Positions 1 to 4,951 of a stretch of DNA of 5,123 nucleotides are shown here, in pieces (positions within the stretch are counted from its first letter, which is position 1; each line of letters opens with the position of its first letter). Made by a program: the position numbers and the translations under genes. The DNA is from Candidatus Nitrosopumilus sp. (GTDB lineage: Archaea; Thermoproteota; Nitrososphaeria; Nitrososphaerales; Nitrosopumilaceae). The DNA is taken from assembly GCA_029863665.1 (NCBI GenBank), contig JAOTUX010000102.1:1-5123 (forward strand), written 5' to 3'. The notes under the pieces are model-generated. The model did not search any database and was not told where the DNA came from. It saw nothing but the letters and a program-made list of their open reading frames with translations.

Positions 1-59
1 TCTATAAAAGGTCTGTTTGCATTTCTGTATAATCAAAATAAGCATTTTCTTATTATCAA

Positions 60-95
60 TAGGCAGCCTACATATATTAATGTATAGGTGGCCTA
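60..95. repeat. Imperfect inverted repeat (hairpin), function unknown
   Basis: TAGGC at 60-64 pairs with GCCTA at 91-95. CCTA at 67-70 pairs with TAGG at 85-88, and CAT at 71-73 with ATG at 80-82, leaving a 6-nt loop (74-79), a two-base mismatch/wobble step and a two-base bulge. It lies about 70 bp upstream of the broken AbrB-like gene. No T-run follows on the plus strand, so a terminator for a gene left of the window is not well supported; an operator or a remnant of a mobile-element end is equally possible. The rest of 1-164 shows nothing I can assign. Confidence 0.3.
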
Positions 96-164
96 CTTAT
101 TAATAGATCAATGCAACGTAATCTGTGAGAATAAACAAGAGAATTAACAGAAGAGAAGGTGAAA

Positions 165-286
165 ATGTCTGGTACAAGTATGGTATTACCATACCTAACT
201 CAGTAATGTCAAATCTTGATTGGGATGAAACAACTCCAGTAAACATTGAAATAAAAAATGGAAAGATTGTCATCTCACGATTATGA
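165..286 (+). pseudogene. AbrB/MazE-like antitoxin or regulator, probable one-base frameshift
   Basis: From ATG 165 the frame reads MSGTSMVLPYLTQ and stops at 201-203. In the frame starting at 182 the sequence continues as GITIPNSVMSNLDWDETTPV and then VNIEIKNGKIVISRL to a TGA at 284-286. Joined with one base restored near 180, this gives MSGTSYGITIPNSV, matching the G-[NT]-S-x-x-[IV]-x-[IL]-P strand of SpoVT-AbrB/MazE swapped-hairpin DNA-binding domains, followed by the usual second half ending in 'dGKIVI'. Such proteins are antitoxins or dimeric transcription regulators. A purine-rich GAAGGTGA precedes ATG 165, supporting it as the ancestral start. Alternative: the second frame is open back to a GTG at 125, giving an intact 53-aa protein (…NVWYKYGITIP…). 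That reading loses the GTS motif, so I favour a disrupted gene. A sequencing error would also explain it. No toxin partner is visible. Confidence 0.6.
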
Positions 287-851
287 AAATATTGTTGGCA
301 ACATAACTACAGATCACAACACATTTTGAAGTGCATTGAAATATTGCGTTCAAATCTCTCTCTCAGCATCATACGAAATCGTTGAAAGTAATGCGTAGCA
401 TGTAATGCAGTTGAACAAAAATATCCATGACACAATTAATCTTACTTTTAAGCAAATTATTAGTTCTAAAATGTGGAAAGGAGTATAAGGCAAATTCAAG
501 ATATTCAGAATTTTTGTATCATAGTTTCTAGATTGTTAATTGCATCCCAAGATATTTTTGAACAAGAAACCAAAAACTCTGATCTGTCAGGAGTGGTCAT
601 CTGACCAAAAAGCAAATAGGCATCTATCTTGCATCTATGTCTAATGAGGACTTCTCCAAAGAGGAGGAGTCTGATGTTGGAAACAAGATACATAGACAAA
701 AGACTATCACAAATACTGCAAATCATCGACATGCAAATAGTCACAACATCTGAAGAGGCATAGAAACTAATCACCAAGGGATATGGCAATTCGTCGCAGT
801 CCTTCCAAACGACAAAGTGGTACTAAGACAGGGTTCGACACAAAATGTAGG
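287..851. other. Gene-poor stretch between AbrB relic and tRNA-Arg
   Basis: No convincing coding region or RNA gene is visible in these roughly 560 bp. A minus-strand open frame (505-789, 94 codons) exists, but its translation is cysteine-rich, of mixed character and without a recognisable motif. The plus-strand frame with which it shares third codon positions (about 490-750) reads almost as well (for example LLIASQDIFEQETKNSDLSG) but is broken by stops at 602-604, 617-619 and near 765. First-position purine content is similar on both strands, so neither can be chosen. A decayed plus-strand gene is possible. On the minus strand, just past the tRNA 3' end, TTTGTCG and CGACGAA (790-816) could form a 7-bp stem with one wobble and a 13-nt loop; its role is unknown. 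Confidence 0.4.
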
Positions 852-926
852 CGGACCCGACCGGATTCGAACCGGCGACCTAACGCTCCGCAAGCGTTCG
901 CACTATCCAAGCTATGCAACGAGTCC
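852..926 (-). tRNA. tRNA-Arg (anticodon GCG)
   Basis: On the minus strand a complete 75-nt cloverleaf folds. The acceptor is GGACTCG/CGGGTCC (one T-G wobble). The D stem GCAT/GTGC encloses a 10-nt loop containing the GG pair. The anticodon stem AACGC/GCGTT holds the loop TTGCGGA, with anticodon GCG at 889-891. The variable loop is 5 nt (AGGTC), and the T arm GCCGG/CCGGT has the loop TTCGAAT. The discriminator is G, followed by CCT, so CCA is not encoded, as is common in archaea. No intron is present. It should decode CGC and CGU arginine codons. Position 9 is T rather than the usual purine. The gene starts 38 bp after the methyltransferase stop on the same strand. Identification is firm. Confidence 0.95.
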
Positions 927-946
927 GAAAAGTTTGGGAGATTTAC

Positions 947-957
947 GCTTAATTTGG
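947..957 (-). promoter_or_regulatory. Candidate TATA-like box for tRNA-Arg
   Basis: Minus-strand AAATTAAGC is centred about 26 bp before the first tRNA base, where an archaeal TATA box is expected. No T-run terminator separates the tRNA from the methyltransferase gene upstream, so read-through transcription is also possible. Confidence 0.35.
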
Positions 958-964
958 ATTGCGA

Positions 965-1786
965 TTAGATATTAGATTTAGCAAAAATGTATGGAGTCTC
1001 ATCAGGTTCATGAAAAGTCCAAGCAGTAGGCAAAGATAGGGTATGAGTGGAGTGAAGGTCATTCTTTTCAATTAGTGTACCCCATCCGGCCTCATTTTTT
1101 GGATCTGGTTGATATTTTTGAGAATAACTGCCAGCAAAAACCCAGCCAGTATTTTTCTTTAGATTAGGGATTGAATTAATTTTATCCAAAACCCCAGATG
1201 CTAATGTAGTTCCACCCATTTGTGCAAGACCGCCAATAAAAAAAATAGGTCGTAGCAGACTCAGAGAAGAATAATCAAAGAGGGTGGCATCAGAACAATA
1301 CAGATGAAAGTCAAGAAAAGTCAAAAGTTTCTGTAGTTCAACTAACATGCTGTCAATTTCTATACTGTAAGATTCCAAACCCAACACTTTTGCACAAAAT
1401 GCAATTCTCCCATCCCCAGAACCAATATCAATTATCTCTTGATATCCAAGTTCTTTTGCATACAAAACACCAACATATGCAGACATTATCCAGGTAGGAG
1501 AGAAAGGAGCATGACTCGAGCCATACTGAATGCTGTTTAACCAATATTTGTTAATGTCACCCTCATAGACAATACAATTAGTATTGCCAATTAATTTCTC
1601 ATAAAAATTATAGTAGATAGGATTCTTTTCTGCAAATTTGTGGAGTAAATCTAAATCTTTTTGTATAATTGGAAATGATTCAGATTTTAAAACTGGGATG
1701 ATTTCTTGAATCTGACTTTTTCCATCATATAGTTTTGCAAATTCTTTTTTCAGATTTATTAGATTTTTAGTAATATCTTCAATCAT
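965..1786 (-). CDS. SAM-dependent methyltransferase-like protein
   Basis: A class I (Rossmann-fold) methyltransferase-like protein; substrate unknown. Numbering from the upstream ATG at 1804, residues 124-133 read IIDIGSGDGR, the glycine-rich SAM-binding motif I. An acidic strand end follows at 148-151 (IEID), the usual ribose-binding position, then SDATLFDY at 171-178 (possible adenine-contacting acidic residue). The fourth strand, FFIGGLAQMGG (188-198), lacks the [ND]PP[YF] of N6-adenine and glutamine methyltransferases, so those activities are unlikely. About 120 residues precede motif I. I prefer ATG 1786 (273 aa): AAGGA lies 7 nt upstream and ATGATTGA overlaps the stop of the gene before it by 8 bp, a coupled-translation arrangement. 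Starting at 1804 would give 279 aa and a 26-bp overlap. It is probably cotranscribed with 1779-2213. The protein could be catalytically inactive; only the fold is supported. Confidence 0.75.
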   Translation of the reverse strand: MIEDITKNLINLKKEFAKLYDGKSQIQEIIPVLKSESFPIIQKDLDLLHKFAEKNPIYYNFYEKLIGNTNCIVYEGDINKYWLNSIQYGSSHAPFSPTWIMSAYVGVLYAKELGYQEIIDIGSGDGRIAFCAKVLGLESYSIEIDSMLVELQKLLTFLDFHLYCSDATLFDYSSLSLLRPIFFIGGLAQMGGTTLASGVLDKINSIPNLKKNTGWVFAGSYSQKYQPDPKNEAGWGTLIEKNDLHSTHTLSLPTAWTFHEPDETPYIFAKSNI

Positions 1787-2213
1787 TAGATAGTCCTTTG
1801 TCATATTGTTCTACAAATTCTTTGGTACTCATTATTTGTCGTAATTGCTCATAGAGTTTTGCCTCAGATTCAACATCCTCTTTTGATTTTTCCAAAGTAT
1901 TTCCAAATGTCAGATTTTTTGTAGTGTTTGAAATGGAATTTGTAAGTTGTTTCATAATAGAATGATGAAGATGTGAATCAAATTTTTCTGAGATAAATTT
2001 TAGAGAATCATTAATTTTTCCAGTCATAGTATCAGAGATTGAGAGTTGTTTCTTTAACAAGGCAGCAAGTGAGGTCACATTCATTATTTGATAATAAATC
2101 TGAATAATCTCAGATATGCTCAATTCAGGTTTTGCTAATGCAGAGTTAATTATAGATTCTAGTTTCTCAGATTCAATGTTAAAAAGATTAGATGATTCAT
2201 CAATAGAGTCCAT
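1779..2213 (-). CDS. Conserved-looking hypothetical helical protein
   Basis: I do not recognise this 144-residue protein. It appears largely helical: hydrophobic residues are spaced for amphipathic helices over 10-28, 33-58, 65-100 and 108-140. It has no cysteine, no clear membrane segment and no signal peptide, so it is probably cytosolic. Residues 60-100 are rich in Ser/Thr/Asn with a His pair at 83-84, and 108-140 are strongly charged and might form a coiled coil. Its 3' end overlaps the methyltransferase gene, suggesting one transcript and possibly a physical partner or accessory subunit. A TATA-like box lies about 25 bp before the ATG, consistent with a leaderless message. Codon and base use match the neighbours, so it is probably a real gene. 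Confidence 0.75.
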   Translation of the reverse strand: MDSIDESSNLFNIESEKLESIINSALAKPELSISEIIQIYYQIMNVTSLAALLKKQLSISDTMTGKINDSLKFISEKFDSHLHHSIMKQLTNSISNTTKNLTFGNTLEKSKEDVESEAKLYEQLRQIMSTKEFVEQYDKGLSND

Positions 2214-2232
2214 GTGACAAAAAGATTTTCAA

Positions 2233-2243
2233 ATTTTTAAAAA
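2233..2243 (-). promoter_or_regulatory. TATA-like box for the hypothetical/methyltransferase pair
   Basis: Minus-strand TTTTTAAAAAT is centred about 25 bp upstream of the ATG at 2213, the spacing expected when transcription starts at the start codon. The same 47-bp gap contains a minus-strand TTTTT (2256-2260) directly after the aquaporin stop, which could act as its oligo-T terminator. Confidence 0.5.
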
Positions 2244-2260
2244 TGTTAGTATTTGAAAAA

Positions 2261-2965
2261 TTATGCTTCTTTTTCAGCCTTGTTAACAAAGACATAGTTC
2301 ATTATCAGACCAGCAATTATTCCACCCAATATTGGTGCTGCCCAATATAACCAATGGAATTCCCAAAATCCGGAGATTAATGCAGGACCAAATGTTCTTG
2401 CAGGATTAACTGATGCGCCAGTCAAAGGAACTGCAATCAAGTGAATAAGGAAAACCATTCCACCTATAGTAAAGCCATGCCATCCAGGAGAGGCCTTTTT
2501 GTGAACTGCGCTCATAAAGATTACAGTAACTAAGAAGAATGTCAAAATTGCCTCAATTGCAAATCCAGAACCAATGCTGTTATTGATCAAGTCACTTGGA
2601 CCTCCTTGGGTTGCAAAGTTTACTTTGGCTCCAAGTTCAGGTAAAATTGCTTTAAGAGTAGCAGCTGCGGCTACTGCACCAATTAACTGTGAAATAATAT
2701 AACCAATACCATCTGTAATTCCAATTTTTTTTGTAATCATCATTGGGATGGTAACTGCAGGATTAATGTGAGCGCCAGAAACATGACCAAATGCATAAAT
2801 CATCAAAGCAATGGCTCCACCATGTCCAAGAGAGATAAACAATACAGATTGTGTTGTTAGTTCTTCACCAAAAGAAGCAATAGCTAAGATAACTGAAAGA
2901 GGACCGAAAAATACCAATCCATAAGTTGCTATTGCTTCAGCAAGATATGCTCTTGGATTAACCAT
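2261..2965 (-). CDS. Aquaporin (MIP family channel)
   Basis: A membrane channel of the major intrinsic protein family, carrying water and possibly small uncharged solutes across the cytoplasmic membrane. Six hydrophobic helices are apparent (about 8-30, 42-61, 86-108, 134-154, 166-184, 206-228), with two half-helices ending in the NPA signatures: SGAHINPAVT (65-73, NPA at 69-71) and TGASVNPART (183-192, NPA at 188-190 followed by the pore Arg191). The length is normal for microbial aquaporins. Anchored on the NPAs against E. coli AqpZ, the selectivity-filter positions are His49, His176, Ala185 and Arg191. Retained Arg and His at H5 favour a water-type pore over a glycerol facilitator. Numbering counts a TTG at 2968 as residue 1; ATG at 2965 is the likelier start (234 aa). 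It is divergent from the peroxiredoxin gene. Confidence 0.93.
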   Translation of the reverse strand: MVNPRAYLAEAIATYGLVFFGPLSVILAIASFGEELTTQSVLFISLGHGGAIALMIYAFGHVSGAHINPAVTIPMMITKKIGITDGIGYIISQLIGAVAAAATLKAILPELGAKVNFATQGGPSDLINNSIGSGFAIEAILTFFLVTVIFMSAVHKKASPGWHGFTIGGMVFLIHLIAVPLTGASVNPARTFGPALISGFWEFHWLYWAAPILGGIIAGLIMNYVFVNKAEKEA

Positions 2966-2990
2966 CAAGCTAATCCCTCTCCAGTTTCCA

Positions 2991-2998
2991 TATAAAAG
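2991..2998 (-). promoter_or_regulatory. TATA box of the aquaporin gene
   Basis: Minus-strand CTTTTATA is centred 26-27 bp before TTG 2968 and 29-30 bp before ATG 2965. Transcription would start at or about 3 nt before the initiation codon. A GGAGAGGG run at 2973-2980 looks like a Shine-Dalgarno site but would lie outside such a transcript, so it may be fortuitous or may mark a second, longer transcript. Confidence 0.55.
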
Positions 2999-3036
2999 AT
3001 TCGAACTGGCATTAGGGTTAGCTCATATCAAAAAGT

Positions 3037-3046
3037 AATTAATTAT
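3037..3046 (+). promoter_or_regulatory. TATA-like box of the peroxiredoxin gene
   Basis: AATTAATTAT is centred about 26 bp before ATG 3067, again fitting a leaderless transcript. It sits about 40 bp from the aquaporin TATA box on the other strand, so a regulator bound between them (3000-3036) could affect both genes; no clear palindrome is seen there. Confidence 0.5.
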
Positions 3047-3066
3047 GGATCAGCACATTTGAGAAT

Positions 3067-3531
3067 ATGATTTCAGAAGGAGATTCGGTTCCAAAATTTG
3101 AAATAAATGATGCAACTGGTAAGAAGATAAAATCTATTGATTTTAAAGGTAAAAAACATGCAATCTACTTTTATCCAAAAGACTTTACTCCAGGATGCAC
3201 CACAGAAGCTGACGAATTTTCAAGAGATTATAAAAAATTCCAAAAAAACGAGATTGAAATCATAGGGGTTAGTCCAGATGATGTAGATTCCCACAAAAAA
3301 TTCTGTGAAAAAATGAAAATCAAATACCCATTACTGGCAGATGTAGACAAAGAAGTCTCAAAGATGTTTGGTGTTTGGGGTAAGAAAAAATTCATGGGCA
3401 GAGAATATATGGGAGTTATGCGAAGTACGTTTCTTGTAAACGAGAAAGGAAAAATTTTCAAGATTTATCCAAAGGTGAAACCTGCAGGCCATTCAAAACA
3501 AGTACTAGAAGACTTTCTAAATCTAAATTAA
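3067..3531 (+). CDS. bcp: Thiol peroxidase, PrxQ/BCP-type peroxiredoxin
   Basis: A cytosolic thiol peroxidase reducing hydrogen peroxide and organic hydroperoxides with electrons from a thioredoxin-like donor. The thioredoxin-fold core has the active-site motif FTPGCTTEA (40-48): Thr41, Pro42 and the peroxidatic Cys44. The conserved catalytic Arg is probably Arg119 (MRSTF). At 154 residues it is the usual length for the family and lacks a signal peptide. E. coli BCP has its second cysteine five residues after the first; here that position is Asp49. The only other cysteine is Cys80, 36 residues after Cys44, which fits the PrxQ subclass whose resolving cysteine lies in helix alpha3, so an intramolecular Cys44-Cys80 disulfide is likely. 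It converges with the repeat-protein gene, with a 23-bp gap. Confidence 0.93.
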   Translation: MISEGDSVPKFEINDATGKKIKSIDFKGKKHAIYFYPKDFTPGCTTEADEFSRDYKKFQKNEIEIIGVSPDDVDSHKKFCEKMKIKYPLLADVDKEVSKMFGVWGKKKFMGREYMGVMRSTFLVNEKGKIFKIYPKVKPAGHSKQVLEDFLNLN

Positions 3532-3544
3532 AAATAAGTAAAAA
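3530..3544 (-). terminator. Oligo-T terminator tract for the repeat-protein gene
   Basis: On the minus strand, two TTTTT tracts (3540-3544 and 3530-3534) follow the stop codon of the 332-aa gene within 25 bp. Archaeal RNA polymerase commonly terminates at such U-tracts without a hairpin. The plus-strand peroxiredoxin message has no equivalent T-run here and may extend into the convergent gene. Confidence 0.45.
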
Positions 3545-3554
3545 GTATGTAAGA

Positions 3555-4553
3555 CTAGAAACCTTTTGGAAGTGTACCTCTAGAAGCTTTTGGTGCTTCA
3601 GGTTCTGGTTGTGATTCAAATCCTTTTGGCAAAGTACCACGTGTTTGTTGAGTGCTAGCTTGTGCTTCAGCTGCAACAGCTTCTTGGTATGCCTTTTCTT
3701 TGTCTATTTTTTCTTGTTCTATTCTTTGCAAGTAATCTTTTTCATATTCTTCTAGAAGTTCTTTTTTAGATTTTCCTGCACCAGAGCTGGTTTGTTGTGA
3801 TGGAGGAGGTACTTGTTGTGTTTGTGCAGCAACACCTTCAACGCTCATTGCTACGCCACTATATCCTCCAAATGTTTTATCAGCAGGGTGATATGCAATT
3901 CTTGCTCTTGTTGCAAAGTATTGGTTTGATGGTTGTGTATAACCGGTAACCGTCTTTTTTTGGTCATTCCAGTTTGTTGTTGGAACTGTTCCTACTGGAG
4001 CGGTTCTTCTAACAAAGTATCTGTTAGGTGCTGGAGAATAACCTGTAACCTTTGCTCTGTACTGATGGAAATCAGACATTGGAGCAGTATAGTATGCATC
4101 TTCTAATGCTGCTTGTATTGTTACTGGAGGTTGTGATGTAGTTTCAGCTGGTTTTGGTGCTTCAGGTTCTGGCTTTTTTTCAAATCCTTTTGGTAGAGTA
4201 CCTTTTGGTTTGGTTGTCTCAGCTGGCTTTGTTTCTGCAGGTTTTACCTCTGCAGGTTTTACCTCTGCTGGTTTATCGCCAAATCCTTTTGGTAGAGTAC
4301 CTTTTGGTTTGGTTGTCTCAGCTGGCTTTGTTTCTGCTGGTTTATCGCCAAATCCTTTTGGTAGAGTACCTTTTGGTTTGGTTGTCTCAGCTGGCTTTGT
4401 TTCTGCTGGTTTTACCTCTGCTGGTTTTACCTCTGCTGGTTTTGGAGCAGGTTTGGTTTCTAACTGAGTAGAAAGTTTTGATAGTTTTTCTTCTAATTCG
4501 GCAATCTTGACTTCAAGATCTTTTTTTGTACTTGCTTTCCGTTTTGCTACCAT
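3555..4553 (-). CDS. Repeat-rich protein with five GTLPKGF motifs, unknown function
   Basis: I do not recognise this 332-residue family. In order: a basic start (MVAKRKASTKK); a short coiled coil (about 12-33, Leu20/24/27/31); a Lys-Pro-Ala-Glu/Thr low-complexity stretch (34-140) carrying GTLPKGF at 62-68, 85-91 and 118-124; a Tyr/Arg-rich, probably folded part (145-240) with two modules of form VTGY-x4-N-x-YF-x2-R (169-182 and 202-216, 33 residues apart); a Gln/Pro linker; a charged helix (261-300); and GTLPKGF again at 306-312 and at the C-terminus (326-332). No cysteine, signal peptide or membrane helix is present, so it is probably cytosolic. Repeated short motifs on flexible linkers plus coiled coils suggest a multivalent scaffold or adaptor; this is inference. 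A paralog lies upstream at the window edge. A TATA-like box sits about 25 bp before the ATG. Confidence 0.85.
   Translation of the reverse strand: MVAKRKASTKKDLEVKIAELEEKLSKLSTQLETKPAPKPAEVKPAEVKPAETKPAETTKPKGTLPKGFGDKPAETKPAETTKPKGTLPKGFGDKPAEVKPAEVKPAETKPAETTKPKGTLPKGFEKKPEPEAPKPAETTSQPPVTIQAALEDAYYTAPMSDFHQYRAKVTGYSPAPNRYFVRRTAPVGTVPTTNWNDQKKTVTGYTQPSNQYFATRARIAYHPADKTFGGYSGVAMSVEGVAAQTQQVPPPSQQTSSGAGKSKKELLEEYEKDYLQRIEQEKIDKEKAYQEAVAAEAQASTQQTRGTLPKGFESQPEPEAPKASRGTLPKGF
3802..3927. repeat. Direct repeat, copy 1 (identical to 4998-5123)
   Basis: These 126 bp inside the 332-aa gene match 4998-5123 base for base, at a constant offset of 1196. They encode the segment from Asn210 to the PPP at 249-251 (second YF module and its tail). 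The match ends at the left with T (3801) against A (4997); the right end is cut by the window, so the true repeat may be longer. Confidence 0.95.
4182..4442. repeat. In-frame tandem repeats coding KPAE…GTLPKGF units
   Basis: Two head-to-tail 69-bp units (4344-4412 and 4275-4343; 23 codons, residues 48-70 and 71-93) are followed by a third (residues 104-124). A longer 93-bp unit, residues 38-68 (4350-4442) and 94-124 (4182-4274), differs by only two synonymous third-base changes (GCA/GCT class). Such near-identity at silent sites points to recent expansion by slippage or recombination. All units are multiples of three, so copy changes keep the frame. The repeats also generate long plus-strand open frames that are not genes. 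Confidence 0.9.
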
Positions 4554-4560
4554 TCCTTAG

Positions 4561-4586
4561 TGTAAATATGGTATTGTTTATTTACA
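4561..4586 (-). promoter_or_regulatory. Promoter with inverted repeat over the TATA box (candidate operator)
   Basis: TGTAAATA (4561-4568) and TATTTACA (4579-4586) are perfect inverted repeats with a 10-bp spacer, half-site centres 18 bp apart. The TATA-like minus-strand AAATAAAC (about 4575-4582), centred about 25 bp before ATG 4553, overlaps the distal arm; the proximal arm covers the region just upstream of the start. A dimeric regulator binding here would block TBP or polymerase. The rest of 4554-4691 is AT-rich with no gene. Confidence 0.4.
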
Positions 4587-4676
4587 TTTTGATAGTCCAT
4601 ATTTTAGATCAAATTAATTCATAAAATTAAACAATAATTTGTAAAAATTCTATTAGTTTGTAGATCAGGTTCTAAA

Positions 4677-4693
4677 GATATTTAGAAAATATC
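4677..4693 (-). terminator. Hairpin at the end of the zinc-ribbon gene
   Basis: GATATTT (4677-4683) and AAATATC (4687-4693) form a perfect 7-bp stem with a 3-nt loop, overlapping the zinc-ribbon stop codon (4692-4694). It could help termination or protect the mRNA 3' end, though no long U-tract follows. AT-only stems this short also arise by chance. Confidence 0.3.
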
Positions 4694-4883
4694 AATCAGG
4701 TTCCCAAAACTGCATAACATACATGCAATTATTACATCTCCACAACCTTACATGGATTCCATTTTCAGTATCAGCAGTATATTTCCCATCATCCATTTTA
4801 TTGACTCTAGGGAAATAATTCAATTCAGGATTTTCAAGCCATTCATTTTGTTGACAGTTTGGACACTCAATTTTTGGCGGCAT
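4692..4883 (-). CDS. Small zinc-ribbon protein
   Basis: A 63-residue protein with two CxxC knuckles, CPNC (7-10) and CNNC (50-53), 39 residues apart, the four-cysteine pattern of a zinc ribbon that should bind one Zn. The part between holds an acidic/Tyr segment (MDDGKYTADTENG, 30-42) and a beta-strand-like stretch (HVRLWRC). Aromatic residues around the second knuckle (YVMQFWEP) may form a binding surface. Such small ribbons bind nucleic acid or proteins; no specific function can be named. It lies on the same strand between the two GTLPKGF paralogs, 138 bp from the downstream one. Minus-strand TTTTATGATATTTTAC upstream is a poor TATA candidate, slightly closer to the ATG than at the other genes here. 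It could have been trapped between duplicated genes or belong functionally with them. Confidence 0.85.
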   Translation of the reverse strand: MPPKIECPNCQQNEWLENPELNYFPRVNKMDDGKYTADTENGIHVRLWRCNNCMYVMQFWEPD

Positions 4884-4917
4884 ATACAGTGTAAAATATC
4901 ATAAAAGAAGAAGATTG

Positions 4918-4930
4918 CTATTAAAAATAG
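4918..4930 (-). terminator. Oligo-T/short palindrome after the edge paralog
   Basis: Minus-strand CTATTTTTAATAG contains TTTTT (4923-4927) inside a small 5-bp palindrome, 22-34 bp past the stop of the gene at 4952. This is a plausible terminator for that gene just before the zinc-ribbon promoter region. Confidence 0.35.
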
Positions 4931-4951
4931 AAAATAAAGGATGTTGGTGAA

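Noticed and set aside
829..840. Possible att-site copy of the tRNA T-loop (GGTTCGA)
   Set aside because: Only seven bases match and the flanks do not pair or match the tRNA; too short to mean anything.
783..968. Plus-strand open frame of 61 codons
   Set aside because: It runs antisense through the whole tRNA-Arg gene; the Arg/Pro-rich translation comes from tRNA sequence.
3228..3676. Minus-strand open frames antisense to the peroxiredoxin and in an alternative frame of the repeat protein
   Set aside because: They overlap well-supported genes and show no motif.
3830..4060. Similarity of the VTGY modules to CsoS2 VTG repeats or phycobilisome-linker (CpcD) domains
   Set aside because: The resemblance is a few residues only; cysteines and spacing of CsoS2 repeats are absent, and neither carboxysomes nor phycobilisomes are expected in such an archaeon.
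4182..4442. CRISPR array
   Set aside because: The repeats are contiguous, coding and in frame, with no unique spacers.
4154..4471. Two overlapping plus-strand open frames with Leu/Val- or Gly/Phe-rich repeats
   Set aside because: They are antisense shadows created by the in-frame 69/93-bp repeats of the real minus-strand gene.
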